10,119 bases of DNA, taken from an uncultured Eubacteriales bacterium (GTDB taxonomy: Bacteria; Bacillota; Clostridia; Oscillospirales; Oscillospiraceae). The position numbers were made by a program, and so were the translations under genes. The first letter of the stretch is position 1. Every line of letters starts with the position of its first letter. The notes below the pieces were generated by a model. That model was not told the DNA's origin, made no database searches, and was given only the letters and a program-made list of their open reading frames with translations. Location: positions 1 to 10,119 of the forward strand of contig URVR01000054.1 in assembly GCA_900551355.1 (NCBI GenBank), read 5' to 3'. Positions 1-6,542 of the stretch are shown here, piece by piece.

Positions 1-13
1 GTATAAGAGACAG
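1..13. other. Residual Tn5/Nextera mosaic-end adapter sequence
   Basis: The bases GTATAAGAGACAG are identical to the last 13 bases of the 19-bp Tn5 mosaic end used in Nextera tagmentation libraries. They sit at the extreme left edge of the window, immediately before sequence that reads cleanly as the end of yqfD. The simplest reading is untrimmed sequencing adapter at a contig end, not genomic DNA. A chance 13-base match at exactly this position and orientation is unlikely. Confidence 0.88.
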
Positions 14-148
14 AGCCAGGGGCAGCTGCTGGATCACAGCTTCGACGCTGTCCGGCAGGGGAAGCGGCTGGTGGTGACGCTCCGCGCGGAGTGCGAGGAA
101 CAGATCGGCGTATCATCGCCGCTGGATATACAGGATATGGGGAGGTAA
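14..148 (+). CDS. yqfD: Sporulation protein YqfD, C-terminal end (partial, 5' end missing)
   Basis: The last 44 codons of a gene that enters from the left and stops with TAA at 146-148. The peptide runs SQGQLLDHSF, then a strand-like segment LVVTLRAECEEQIG, and ends LDIQDMGR. A closing beta-strand with Glu-rich 'E-E-x-I-G' is what I expect at the end of YqfD, a membrane-anchored protein of the sporulation lineage encoded directly upstream of phoH in Bacillus and Clostridia. The identification rests largely on that gene order, because only a tenth or so of the protein is visible. In-frame reading continues into the adapter bases, but those codons should not be trusted. The Shine-Dalgarno site of phoH overlaps its last codons. 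Confidence 0.7.
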   Translation, partial: SQGQLLDHSFDAVRQGKRLVVTLRAECEEQIGVSSPLDIQDMGR

Positions 149-158
149 AGACCCACTT

Positions 159-1115
159 ATGGAACAACGCATCAGCATTGAACGTATGGAGGAGGCCGTC
201 AACCTGTTCGGCTCCTTCGATGAGAACATCCGCCTGCTGGAGACGGAGTTTCAGGTACAGGTGGTGAACCGGGGCGGCGAGATCGTGGTGTCCGGCGAGC
301 CGGAGAACGTGATGCTGGCGGTGAAGGCGGTGCAGGCACTGCTGACGCTGTCCAACAAGGGGGAGAACATCTCCGACCAGCATGTGCGCTACGTCATCGG
401 GCTGGTGCGCTCCGGCCAGGCCGAGCGCATCAGCGAGCTGACGCAGGACGTTATCTGCATCACCAGCAAGGGACGTCCCGTAAAGCCCAAGACCATCGGC
501 CAGAAGGAGTATGTCAACGCCATTCTGAAGCAGACCGTCACCATCGGCGTGGGGCCTGCCGGTACGGGCAAGACGTATCTGGCGGTGGCGGCGGCGGTGG
601 CCGCCTTCCGGGACAAGCAGGTGAACCGCATCATCCTGACGCGGCCCGCCGTGGAGGCAGGCGAGCGGCTGGGCTTCCTGCCCGGCGACCTGCAGAGCAA
701 GGTAGACCCCTACCTGCGGCCGCTGTACGACGCGCTGTTCGATATGCTGGGCGCGGAGACATATCAGAAGTATCTGGAGCGGGGCAACATCGAGGTGGCG
801 CCGCTGGCCTATATGCGCGGCCGGACGCTGGACGACAGCTTTATCATTCTGGACGAGGCACAGAACACCAGCCGCGAGCAGATGAAGATGTTCCTGACCC
901 GTATGGGCTTCGGCTCCAAGGTGGTCATCACCGGCGACGTGACCCAGATCGACCTGCCCGCCGACAAGGTCAGCGGCCTGAAGGAGGCCATGAAGGTGCT
1001 GCGGGATGTGGAGGGCGTAGCGGTCTGCAAGCTCACCAAGGAGGACGTGGTGCGACACGTTATGGTGCAGCGCATCATCGAGGCCTACGCGAAATTTGAG
1101 GAGAAAAAGAAATGA
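159..1115 (+). CDS. phoH: PhoH-like NTPase (YbeZ family)
   Basis: This 318-residue protein is a PhoH/YbeZ-family P-loop ATPase, a cytoplasmic nucleic-acid-associated enzyme functionally linked to the RNase YbeY and to rRNA and RNA metabolism. Residues 1-100 form the small KH-like N-terminal region typical of the family. The Walker A motif GPAGTGKT is at residues 132-139, a conserved TRPAVEAGERLGFLPGD block follows, and the Walker B FIILDEAQN is at 228-236. A sensor-like VITGDVTQIDLP segment comes next. Length is normal for the family. The start is the only sensible one: GGGGAGGT at 139-146 lies 12 nt upstream, somewhat far, and no other in-frame start exists between it and the yqfD stop. Its stop overlaps the ybeY start (ATGA), which suggests translational coupling with its usual partner. 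Confidence 0.96.
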   Translation: MEQRISIERMEEAVNLFGSFDENIRLLETEFQVQVVNRGGEIVVSGEPENVMLAVKAVQALLTLSNKGENISDQHVRYVIGLVRSGQAERISELTQDVICITSKGRPVKPKTIGQKEYVNAILKQTVTIGVGPAGTGKTYLAVAAAVAAFRDKQVNRIILTRPAVEAGERLGFLPGDLQSKVDPYLRPLYDALFDMLGAETYQKYLERGNIEVAPLAYMRGRTLDDSFIILDEAQNTSREQMKMFLTRMGFGSKVVITGDVTQIDLPADKVSGLKEAMKVLRDVEGVAVCKLTKEDVVRHVMVQRIIEAYAKFEEKKK

Positions 1116-1603
1116 AACGACACTATATCCCGGTGACGGCGGACGTGCCCGGCGTCAGCGACGGTACAAAGAGCTTCCTGCGCCGGGTCATCCGCACGGC
1201 GCTGGCGGAGCAGGGCGTGGACGTGCCCTGCGAGGTGGATGTATATGTCACCGGCGACGCGGGCATACAGGAATTGAACCGCGAGATGCGGCAGGTGGAC
1301 AGACCCACGGATGTGCTGAGCTTCCCGGAGTTCGAGCTGACGCCCGGCCAGCTGCCCGGGCAGGAGGACGCCGATCCGGGGACGGGCTATGTGCCGCTGG
1401 GCGACATGGCCATCTCGCTGGAGCGGGTGAAGGCGCAGGCCAAGGAGTACGGACACAGCAACCGCCGGGAGCTGGCGTATCTGGCCGTCCACTCCGTGCT
1501 GCACCTGCTGGGCTACGACCACATGGACGAAGGTCCGCAGAAGGCCTGGATGCGGGCGCGGGAGGAGGCCATCATGGCCGTGCTGGGACTGGAACGGAAG
1601 TAA
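1112..1603 (+). CDS. ybeY: Endoribonuclease YbeY (rRNA maturation factor)
   Basis: YbeY is a single-strand-specific metallo-endoribonuclease needed for 16S rRNA 3'-end maturation and 70S ribosome quality control. The 163-residue protein has the diagnostic zinc-binding motif HSVLHLLGYDH, giving H127, H131 and H137. It also has the family segment 'INRxxR-x-x-DxPTDVLSFP' in the form LNREMRQVDRPTDVLSFPE. The length is typical. GAGGAG at 1098-1103 is placed 8 nt before the ATG. The start codon overlaps the phoH stop by 4 nt. In Bacillus a 7TM-HD phosphohydrolase gene (yqfF/pgpH) often lies between phoH and ybeY, but none is present here. Confidence 0.97.
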   Translation: MKRHYIPVTADVPGVSDGTKSFLRRVIRTALAEQGVDVPCEVDVYVTGDAGIQELNREMRQVDRPTDVLSFPEFELTPGQLPGQEDADPGTGYVPLGDMAISLERVKAQAKEYGHSNRRELAYLAVHSVLHLLGYDHMDEGPQKAWMRAREEAIMAVLGLERK

Positions 1604-1649
1604 AATATACACAAAATTGCTCAAATGAAAGAAAGTTGAGGATCACCTG

Positions 1650-2555
1650 ATGAAGAACATTACGAAAACGGCCATGATCACCGTGTGCGGACGGCCCAAC
1701 GTGGGCAAGTCCAGCCTGACCAACGCACTGGTGGGCGAGAAGATCGCCATCGTTTCGGACAAGCCCCAAACCACCCGCAACCGTATCTACGGCGTGGTGA
1801 ACCGGGGCGATACCCAGTATGTCCTGCTGGATACGCCGGGTCTGCACAAGCCCCGCAGCCGGCTGGGCGACTACATGGTGAAGGTGGTACGGGAGAGTCT
1901 GAGCGACGTGGAGTGCGCACTGCTGCTGGTGGAGCCCATCGCCCATGTGGGCGAGCCGGAGCGCATCCTGCTCCAGCGCATCCGGGAGGAGCAGCTGCCC
2001 TGCGTGCTGTGCATCAACAAGATCGACACGGTGGAGAAGAAGGACGCGCTGCTGGAGGTCATCGCCGCGTACAGTGAGGCGTATGACGGCTTTGACGCCA
2101 TCATCCCCATCTCCGCCCGCACGGGCGACGGGCTGGAGGATCTGATGCACCAGCTGGAAAAATACGCGCAGGAGGGGCCGCAGCTGTTCCCCGATGGCAT
2201 GACCACCGATCAGGCGGACAGCCAGGTGTGCGCCGAGATCGTGCGGGAGAAGATGCTGCGGTGTCTGGACAAGGAGATTCCCCACGGCACGGCGGTGGAG
2301 GTGACGCGGTTCTCCGAGCGGGAGGACAGCGGCATCATCGATCTGGATGTGACCATCTACTGCGAAAAGGCCAGCCACAAGGGCATCATCATCGGCAAGG
2401 GCGGCGAGATGCTCAAGCGCATCAGCTCCCAGGCACGGCGGGACATCGAGAAGTTCATGGGCACCAAGGTGTACATGGAGACGTGGGTGAAGGTCAAGGA
2501 AAACTGGCGGGACAATGTGAATTTTATCCGGAGTCAGGGGTATAACGAGGAGTGA
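1650..2555 (+). CDS. era: GTPase Era
   Basis: Era is an essential GTPase that binds the 3' end of 16S rRNA and checks 30S subunit assembly. It is partly associated with the inner face of the membrane. The 301-residue protein shows all GTPase motifs: G1 GRPNVGKS at 14-21, the G2 region QTTRNR at 40-45, G3 DTPG at 61-64, G4 NKID at 123-126 and G5 SAR near residue 155. The C-terminal type-II KH domain carries its GKGGEM loop at 249-254. Length is typical. Translation probably uses GAGGA at 1638-1642, 7 nt before the ATG. It follows ybeY after 46 AT-rich bases. The dgkA and cdd genes that separate ybeY and era in Bacillus are absent. Pairing with YbeY and PhoH makes this a ribosome-assembly block. 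Confidence 0.98.
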   Translation: MKNITKTAMITVCGRPNVGKSSLTNALVGEKIAIVSDKPQTTRNRIYGVVNRGDTQYVLLDTPGLHKPRSRLGDYMVKVVRESLSDVECALLLVEPIAHVGEPERILLQRIREEQLPCVLCINKIDTVEKKDALLEVIAAYSEAYDGFDAIIPISARTGDGLEDLMHQLEKYAQEGPQLFPDGMTTDQADSQVCAEIVREKMLRCLDKEIPHGTAVEVTRFSEREDSGIIDLDVTIYCEKASHKGIIIGKGGEMLKRISSQARRDIEKFMGTKVYMETWVKVKENWRDNVNFIRSQGYNEE

Positions 2556-2704
2556 GGGGCGTTGCGCGCAGAGGCTGCCGGCAGGGAGGTTTCACGCTCC
2601 GGCGCGACCCACTTTTGCCAACAGCGGCAAAAACCAACACCAATCATTCCCTGTGATAATTCCGCCGCGGACCTCCATGCTAAGAGAGCGGGGAGGTGAC
2701 GGCT
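2556..2704. other. Era-yqzL intergenic leader with inverted repeats
   Basis: This 149-base stretch holds no convincing gene. It is the longest gap in an otherwise tight operon. Visible structure is a 10-nt perfect palindrome CTGCCGGCAG (2575-2584) and a hairpin TTTTGCC / GGCAAAA (2613-2619 with 2626-2632, 6-nt loop). There is also an ACCTCC element (2671-2676) complementary to the yqzL Shine-Dalgarno site and to an upstream GGAGGT (2585-2590). No U-tract follows the hairpins, so termination is unlikely. It may be an RNA leader or an inserted small repeat; I cannot decide which. Confidence 0.5.
2613..2632. repeat. Hairpin (7-bp inverted repeat) between era and yqzL
   Basis: TTTTGCC at 2613-2619 and GGCAAAA at 2626-2632 are perfect inverted repeats around the 6-nt loop AACAGC. 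Downstream bases are ACCAACACC and not a T-run, so it does not look like an intrinsic terminator on the + strand. It could be a stabilising stem, a protein-binding palindrome or part of a dispersed intergenic repeat. Confidence 0.55.
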
Positions 2705-2803
2705 ATGGATTACTGGGAGCTGTTCTGCGACACCGGCGCACCGGAGGCGTATCTGCTGTGGCGCGGCCAACAGGAGGCGGTATGCAAAACGGAAAAACAG
2801 TGA
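2705..2803 (+). CDS. yqzL: YqzL family small protein
   Basis: This 32-residue ORF begins MDYWELFCDTGAPEAYLL and ends CKTEKQ. It fits the pattern of the tiny YqzL family: an N-terminal aromatic 'D-x-x-W-x-x-F' followed by 'TG-x-x-E-A-Y-LL'. In Bacillus and many Clostridia, yqzL is encoded exactly here, between era and recO. The Shine-Dalgarno GGGAGGTGA (2691-2699) lies 5 nt before the ATG and is one of the best in the window. The last 22 nt overlap recO in another frame, and recO's own AGGAGG sits inside yqzL, so translation of the two is probably coupled. The function of YqzL is unknown to me. Its small size makes automated annotation likely to miss it. Confidence 0.85.
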   Translation: MDYWELFCDTGAPEAYLLWRGQQEAVCKTEKQ

Positions 2804-3534
2804 CCACCGGCCTTGTGCTGCGGGTCACGGAGACAAAGGAAGCGGATAAGATCCTGACGGTGCTGACGCCGGATATGGGGAAAATTCCCCTCATCGCGCG
2901 GGGGGCGCGGCGGAAAAACAGCCGCATCGCCGCCGCCTGCCAGCTGCTGGCCTACTCGGAGCTGACGCTGTACAGGCGGGGGAACTGGTACATGCTGGAT
3001 GAGGCATCCACGCTGGAGCTGTTCGACGGCGTGCGGCAGGACCTTGTGCTGCTGGCGCTGGCGTCCTATTTCGCGGAGCTGGCGGAGGCGGTGTGCGCCG
3101 AGGAGACGGCGTCGCCGGAGATATTGTCACTGCTGCTGAACGCGCTGTACGCCCTGTGCTATCTGGGCAAGGAGCCGCGGCTGGTGAAGGCGGCGTATCA
3201 GTTCCGGCTGCTGGCGCTGGCGGGGTTCGAGCCGCTGGCGTCGGCGTGCGCCGTGTGCGGCCGGGAGGAGCCGGAGGCGCCTATGCTGGACGTGGTGCAC
3301 GGCGTGGTACACTGCGGCGGGTGCAAGCGGCCCGGCGGGCTGAGCATGCCGCTGACGGCGGCGGGACTGGCGGCGCTGCGGCATGTGCTGTACTGCGACA
3401 GCCGGAGGCTGTACGGATTCACGCTGGAGCCGACGGCGCTGCGGAAGCTGGATCACGCGGGGGAGGCATTCGCCGCCAGCCAGCTGGAGCGGAGCTTCCG
3501 GACACTGGACTACTACAAATCCCTTTTGGGGTAA
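2782..3534 (+). CDS. recO: DNA repair protein RecO
   Basis: RecO anneals SSB-coated single strands and, with RecR and RecF, loads RecA at gaps during recombinational repair. The 250-residue protein has the N-terminal OB-fold signature 'T-x-G-LVL-x-x-x-x-x-x-E-x-DKILTVLTP-x-x-GK' with 'ARGARRKNS' at about residues 39-47. An alpha-helical region follows. A zinc-binding segment has C156-x2-C159 and C178-x2-C181, the four-Cys pattern seen in many Firmicute RecO proteins. I chose the ATG at 2782 because AGGAGG (2772-2777) is just upstream (4-nt spacing) and the conserved N-terminus begins there. The in-frame extension back to 2653 has no family resemblance and overlaps yqzL. MutS2 follows after 15 nt. 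Confidence 0.95.
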   Translation: MQNGKTVTTGLVLRVTETKEADKILTVLTPDMGKIPLIARGARRKNSRIAAACQLLAYSELTLYRRGNWYMLDEASTLELFDGVRQDLVLLALASYFAELAEAVCAEETASPEILSLLLNALYALCYLGKEPRLVKAAYQFRLLALAGFEPLASACAVCGREEPEAPMLDVVHGVVHCGGCKRPGGLSMPLTAAGLAALRHVLYCDSRRLYGFTLEPTALRKLDHAGEAFAASQLERSFRTLDYYKSLLG

Positions 3535-3549
3535 CGTGAGGACATACAT

Positions 3550-5955
3550 ATGAGCGACTTATTTGAAAAATCCATGCGGACGCTGGAGCTGCCCGCGGTG
3601 CTGGAGATGCTGGCACAGCGGGCCGTCAGCGACGAGGCCAAGGAGCGGTGCCGCCGGCTGCGGCCCTCCACCGATCCCGAGACGGTCAGCCATCTGCTGG
3701 ACGAGACGGATGCGGCCAAAACCCGGTTGGGACTTCACGGCAGCCCGTCCTTTGTCGGCGTGAAGGACGTGGCACAGCCGCTGAACCGCGCCGACCACGG
3801 CGGTATGCTGAACACCCGCGAGCTTTTGGATATCGCCGGGGTGCTGACCGCCACCCGGCGGGTCAGCGACTACGACGCGGACCGGCAGGGTGAGCCCACG
3901 GCCATTGACCGGCTGTTCTCCGCCCTGCGGCCCAACAAGTATCTGGAGGACAGGATACGCGGCGCCATTCTGGACGAGGAAACCATCGCCGACACCGCCA
4001 GCCCTGAGCTGGCGGATATCCGGCGGCAGATGCGGGTGGCGGCCACCAAGGGCCGCCAGATCTTACAGCGCATCATCTCCTCCCCCTCCTACGCCAAGGT
4101 ATTGCAGGAAGCCCTCATCACCCAACGCGACGGACGCTTCGTGGTGCCGGTAAAGGCGGAGTGCAAGGGCAGCCTGCCGGGACTTGTCCACGACGTGTCT
4201 TCCTCCGGGGCCACGCTGTTTGTGGAGCCTATGGGCGTGGTGCAGGCCAACAACGAGATGAAGGAGCTGCAGGCCAAGGAGGACAAGGAGATCGACCGCA
4301 TCCTGCGCATCCTGTCCGGCGAGTGCGCCGCCCAGCGGGAGACGATCCTCTATAACTACGATGTATTGGTGCAGCTGGACGCCATCTTTGCCCGGGCGCA
4401 GCTGAGCTACGCCATGGACGCGGGGCGTCCCACGGTGCGCAAGCGGGGCGGCATCGACCTGAAGCGGGCGCGGCACCCCCTGCTGGATCAGGCCAAGGCC
4501 GTGCCGGTGACGGTGGAGCTGGGCGGCCGGTTTGACACGCTGGTCATCACCGGCCCCAACACCGGCGGCAAGACCGTGACCCTCAAGACCATCGGCCTTC
4601 TGAGCCTGATGGCCCAGTGCGGCCTGCATATCCCCGCCGGAGACCAGAGCGCCGTGCAGGTGTTCTCCCGTATTCTGGCGGACGTGGGCGACGAGCAGAG
4701 CATCGAGCAGAGCCTGTCCACGTTCTCGGCCCACATGGCCAACACCGTGGAGATCCTGAAGCAGGCCGATGACCGGAGCCTGATCCTGTTCGACGAGCTG
4801 GGCGCAGGTACAGACCCGGTGGAGGGCGCGGCGCTGGCCATCGCCATCATCCAGGACGTGCGGGGCAAGGGAGCGCTGACGGCGGCCACCACCCACTACG
4901 CGGAGCTGAAGACCTTCGCCATGACCACGGCGGGGGTGGAGAACGCCAGCTGCGAGTTCGACGTGCAGACCCTGCGGCCCACCTACCGGCTGCTGATCGG
5001 TATTCCCGGCAAGTCCAACGCCTTCGCCATCTCCCGGCGGCTGGGACTGGACGAGAGCGTCATCGAGGCCGCCAAGGCCCAGATGGACAGCGAATCCGTC
5101 CGGTTCGAGGACGTGCTGACCCAGCTGGAGGAGAAACGCCAGCGGCTGGAAAAGGCCCAGACTGAGGCAGATCGTCTGTGGCAGCAGCGGGAGGAGGATG
5201 CCCGAAAGGCCCGGACGTTCCGGGAGCAGATGGAGAAGGCCAAGGACAACGCCCGCACCAAGGGCGAGGCCGAGGCACGGCGCATCGTGCGGCAGGCCCA
5301 GCAGCAGGCGGAGCAGGTATTCGCCGAGCTGGACCAGCTCCGCAAGCAGCAGCAGCGCGCCGACTATCAGACGGTGAACGACGGCAAGGCCGACGTGCGC
5401 CGCCGCCTGAAGGAGGCAGAGGCGGCGCTGCACCAGCACGACGAGGACCAGGAACCCATCCCGGCGCCCAGCCGCCCCATTGCCGTGGGCGACACGGTGG
5501 AGCTGGCAGGCGTCCGGACGGCGGCGGCGGTGCTGGCGGTCAACGGCGACGGCACCCTGCTTTTGCAGGCGGGAAAGATGAAGATGACCGTCAAGGCCGC
5601 CCAGGTGCGCCTTTTGGAGACGGCGGAGGAGATCGAGGAGAAGAAAAAGCAGGCCGCCAAGGCCCGCTCCGCCGGTTCCGGCGGCACGGTACAGATCAAC
5701 ACCGGGGCGCGGGCCTCCGCCGAGCTGGACATCCGCGGTCTGGAGACGCTGGAGGCGGAGAGCGTGGTGGAGAACTACCTGGACGCGGCCCAGCGGGCCA
5801 AGCTGGGCACCGTCACCATTATCCACGGCAAGGGCACCGGCGCCCTGCGGGCCGCCGTACACCAGATGCTGAAGAAAAACCGGGCCGTCAAGAGCTTCCG
5901 GCTGGGCCGGTACGGCGAGGGCGAGGCCGGTGTGACCGTGGTGGAGCTGAAATGA
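3550..5955 (+). CDS. mutS2: Endonuclease MutS2 (MutS-family ATPase with Smr domain)
   Basis: MutS2 is a MutS homologue that lacks the mismatch-recognition domain. In different bacteria it suppresses homologous recombination or splits and resolves collided ribosomes (RqcU in Bacillus subtilis). The 801-residue protein has N-terminal core and lever helices (1-300) and the ATPase domain with Walker A GPNTGGKT at 335-342 and Walker B LILFDELGAGTDP at 411-423. A long Glu/Gln/Lys-rich coiled coil follows (about 515-640), then a KOW-like beta segment (about 640-695). The C-terminal Smr domain carries LDIRG at 726-730 and HGKGTGALR from 759. All ATPase and Smr motifs look intact. GTGAGGA at 3536-3542 precedes the ATG by 7 nt. 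It is the last gene of the cluster; no strong terminator follows. Confidence 0.98.
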   Translation: MSDLFEKSMRTLELPAVLEMLAQRAVSDEAKERCRRLRPSTDPETVSHLLDETDAAKTRLGLHGSPSFVGVKDVAQPLNRADHGGMLNTRELLDIAGVLTATRRVSDYDADRQGEPTAIDRLFSALRPNKYLEDRIRGAILDEETIADTASPELADIRRQMRVAATKGRQILQRIISSPSYAKVLQEALITQRDGRFVVPVKAECKGSLPGLVHDVSSSGATLFVEPMGVVQANNEMKELQAKEDKEIDRILRILSGECAAQRETILYNYDVLVQLDAIFARAQLSYAMDAGRPTVRKRGGIDLKRARHPLLDQAKAVPVTVELGGRFDTLVITGPNTGGKTVTLKTIGLLSLMAQCGLHIPAGDQSAVQVFSRILADVGDEQSIEQSLSTFSAHMANTVEILKQADDRSLILFDELGAGTDPVEGAALAIAIIQDVRGKGALTAATTHYAELKTFAMTTAGVENASCEFDVQTLRPTYRLLIGIPGKSNAFAISRRLGLDESVIEAAKAQMDSESVRFEDVLTQLEEKRQRLEKAQTEADRLWQQREEDARKARTFREQMEKAKDNARTKGEAEARRIVRQAQQQAEQVFAELDQLRKQQQRADYQTVNDGKADVRRRLKEAEAALHQHDEDQEPIPAPSRPIAVGDTVELAGVRTAAAVLAVNGDGTLLLQAGKMKMTVKAAQVRLLETAEEIEEKKKQAAKARSAGSGGTVQINTGARASAELDIRGLETLEAESVVENYLDAAQRAKLGTVTIIHGKGTGALRAAVHQMLKKNRAVKSFRLGRYGEGEAGVTVVELK

Positions 5956-6005
5956 CCGGCGCACTTTGTCTAATTCGACGAATCAGCGGGGGAAATTATC
6001 GGCGG

Positions 6006-6021
6006 ACGAAACAAATTTCGT
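6006..6021. repeat. Short inverted repeat upstream of the HPr promoter
   Basis: ACGAAA (6006-6011) and TTTCGT (6016-6021) form a 6-bp stem with a 4-nt CAAA loop, 11 bases upstream of the -35 box of the HPr promoter. It could be a regulator-binding palindrome or a weak transcript end for mutS2. There is no T-run, so the terminator reading is poor. Confidence 0.35.
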
Positions 6022-6032
6022 ATCAATGCCCA

Positions 6033-6061
6033 TTGCATTACGGCGGCACTTTCGGTATAAT
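6033..6061 (+). promoter_or_regulatory. Sigma-A-type promoter for the HPr gene
   Basis: TTGCAT (6033-6038) and a perfect TATAAT (6056-6061) are separated by 17 nt, the ideal spacing for the housekeeping sigma factor. Transcription would start near 6067-6069, leaving a 5' leader of about 60 nt before the HPr start. This separates HPr transcription from the upstream operon. Confidence 0.82.
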
Positions 6062-6080
6062 GAAAATACTGTAAGTGACC

Positions 6081-6101
6081 TTTTTCACAGTTTCTGAAAA
6101 A
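6081..6101 (+). promoter_or_regulatory. Hairpin in the 5' leader of the HPr gene
   Basis: TTTTTCA (6081-6087) and TGAAAAA (6095-6101) can form a 7-bp AU-rich stem around a 7-nt loop. It lies between the predicted transcription start and the Shine-Dalgarno site AAGGAG (6112-6117), leaving the latter free. It may stabilise the mRNA or be incidental. Confidence 0.35.
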
Positions 6102-6126
6102 ATTGCTGCATAAGGAGTGCTGTTCC

Positions 6127-6390
6127 ATGTATACACGGGAAATCACTGTCAAGAATGAAGTCGGTCTGCACGCCAGACCCGCCACCTACTTTATCCAGAA
6201 GGCCAACGAGTTCAAGAGCGGCATCTGGGTGGAGAAGGAGGAGCGCCGCGTCAACGCCAAGAGCCTGCTGGGTGTGCTGAGTCTCGGTATCGTGCAGGGC
6301 ACCACCATCACGCTGATCGCCGACGGCACCGACGAGAAGGAGGCCGTGGACGCACTGGCCGACCTGATCGAGAACCAGATCGGGGAATAA
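6127..6390 (+). CDS. ptsH: HPr family phosphocarrier protein
   Basis: HPr relays phosphate from enzyme I to sugar-specific EIIA proteins of the phosphotransferase system. In Gram-positive bacteria it is also phosphorylated on Ser46 by HPr kinase to serve catabolite repression. The 87-residue cytoplasmic protein has the active site GLHARPA with His15 and Arg17, and the regulatory site VNAKS with Ser46. The presence of His15 argues against Crh, which has Gln there. AAGGAG (6112-6117) is 9 nt before the ATG at 6127, and the family N-terminus begins there. An earlier in-frame ATG at 6103 would add eight residues unlike HPr and would bypass this Shine-Dalgarno. It is monocistronic: own promoter upstream, strong terminator downstream, no PTS gene nearby. 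Confidence 0.96.
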   Translation: MYTREITVKNEVGLHARPATYFIQKANEFKSGIWVEKEERRVNAKSLLGVLSLGIVQGTTITLIADGTDEKEAVDALADLIENQIGE

Positions 6391-6402
6391 CAGAACAAAA
6401 CG

Positions 6403-6441
6403 ACACCGCGCACAGCTTTGCTGTGCGCGGTGTTCTTTTTT
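6403..6441 (+). terminator. Intrinsic terminator of the HPr gene
   Basis: A perfect 14-bp GC-rich stem (ACACCGCGCACAGC at 6403-6416 with its complement at 6420-6433) closes on a TTT loop. It is followed by TCTTTTTT at 6434-6441. It starts 12 nt after the HPr stop codon and is a textbook Rho-independent terminator. Confidence 0.96.
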
Positions 6442-6471
6442 ACCGGAAAGCGGGAAATTTTGTAAAAGCCC

Positions 6472-6501
6472 TTGCGCCTGCGGGTGGGGATGTGGTATGA
6501 T
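6472..6501 (+). promoter_or_regulatory. Extended -10 promoter of the TetR-type gene
   Basis: TTGCGC (6472-6477) and TATGAT (6496-6501) are 18 nt apart, with a TG-N extension (6493-6495) just before the -10 box. It lies directly after the HPr terminator and 41 bases before the regulator's ATG, so it most likely drives that gene with a start near 6507. Confidence 0.7.
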
Positions 6502-6502
6502 G

Positions 6503-6518
6503 ATGGCACACATGCCAT
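6503..6518. promoter_or_regulatory. Candidate TetR-type operator palindrome
   Basis: ATGGCA and TGCCAT are perfect 6-nt inverted repeats separated by CACA. The palindrome begins right after the -10 box and covers the expected transcription start. TetR-family proteins commonly bind such palindromes to repress their own promoter, so autoregulation is a reasonable inference. The binding itself is not shown. Confidence 0.5.
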
Positions 6519-6542
6519 GCGAGAGAGAAGGGGGTGGCCGAC

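Noticed and set aside
2613..2632. The TTTTGCC/GGCAAAA hairpin as a transcription terminator after era.
   Set aside because: No T-run follows on the + strand, the GC content of the stem is low, and yqzL-recO have no clear promoter of their own.
2534..2770. A 78-codon minus-strand frame across the era-yqzL gap.
   Set aside because: No ribosome site, overlaps two genes on the other strand, and no recognisable domain; more likely chance or part of a repeat.
2653..2781. An N-terminal extension of RecO by 43 residues.
   Set aside because: The extension lacks RecO similarity, overlaps yqzL, and AGGAGG marks the start at 2782.
4063..5964. A 633-codon minus-strand open frame opposite mutS2.
   Set aside because: It is antisense to a complete, motif-rich mutS2, has Leu/Gly/His-biased composition and no family resemblance. 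Such frames are expected in GC-rich DNA.
5178..6074. A 298-codon plus-strand frame overlapping the mutS2 3' half.
   Set aside because: Gly/Ala/Arg-rich shadow of the coiled-coil and Smr region, with no start signal or motif.
6103..6126. An earlier HPr start at 6103.
   Set aside because: The Shine-Dalgarno AAGGAG lies downstream of it and HPr homology starts at 6127.
5956..6126. A riboswitch or small RNA between mutS2 and HPr.
   Set aside because: Only short simple stems are visible; no known riboswitch core or terminator-linked structure was recognised.
6534..6542. A GTG start for the TetR regulator.
   Set aside because: The GTG is part of the purine-rich ribosome site that correctly serves the ATG at 6543.
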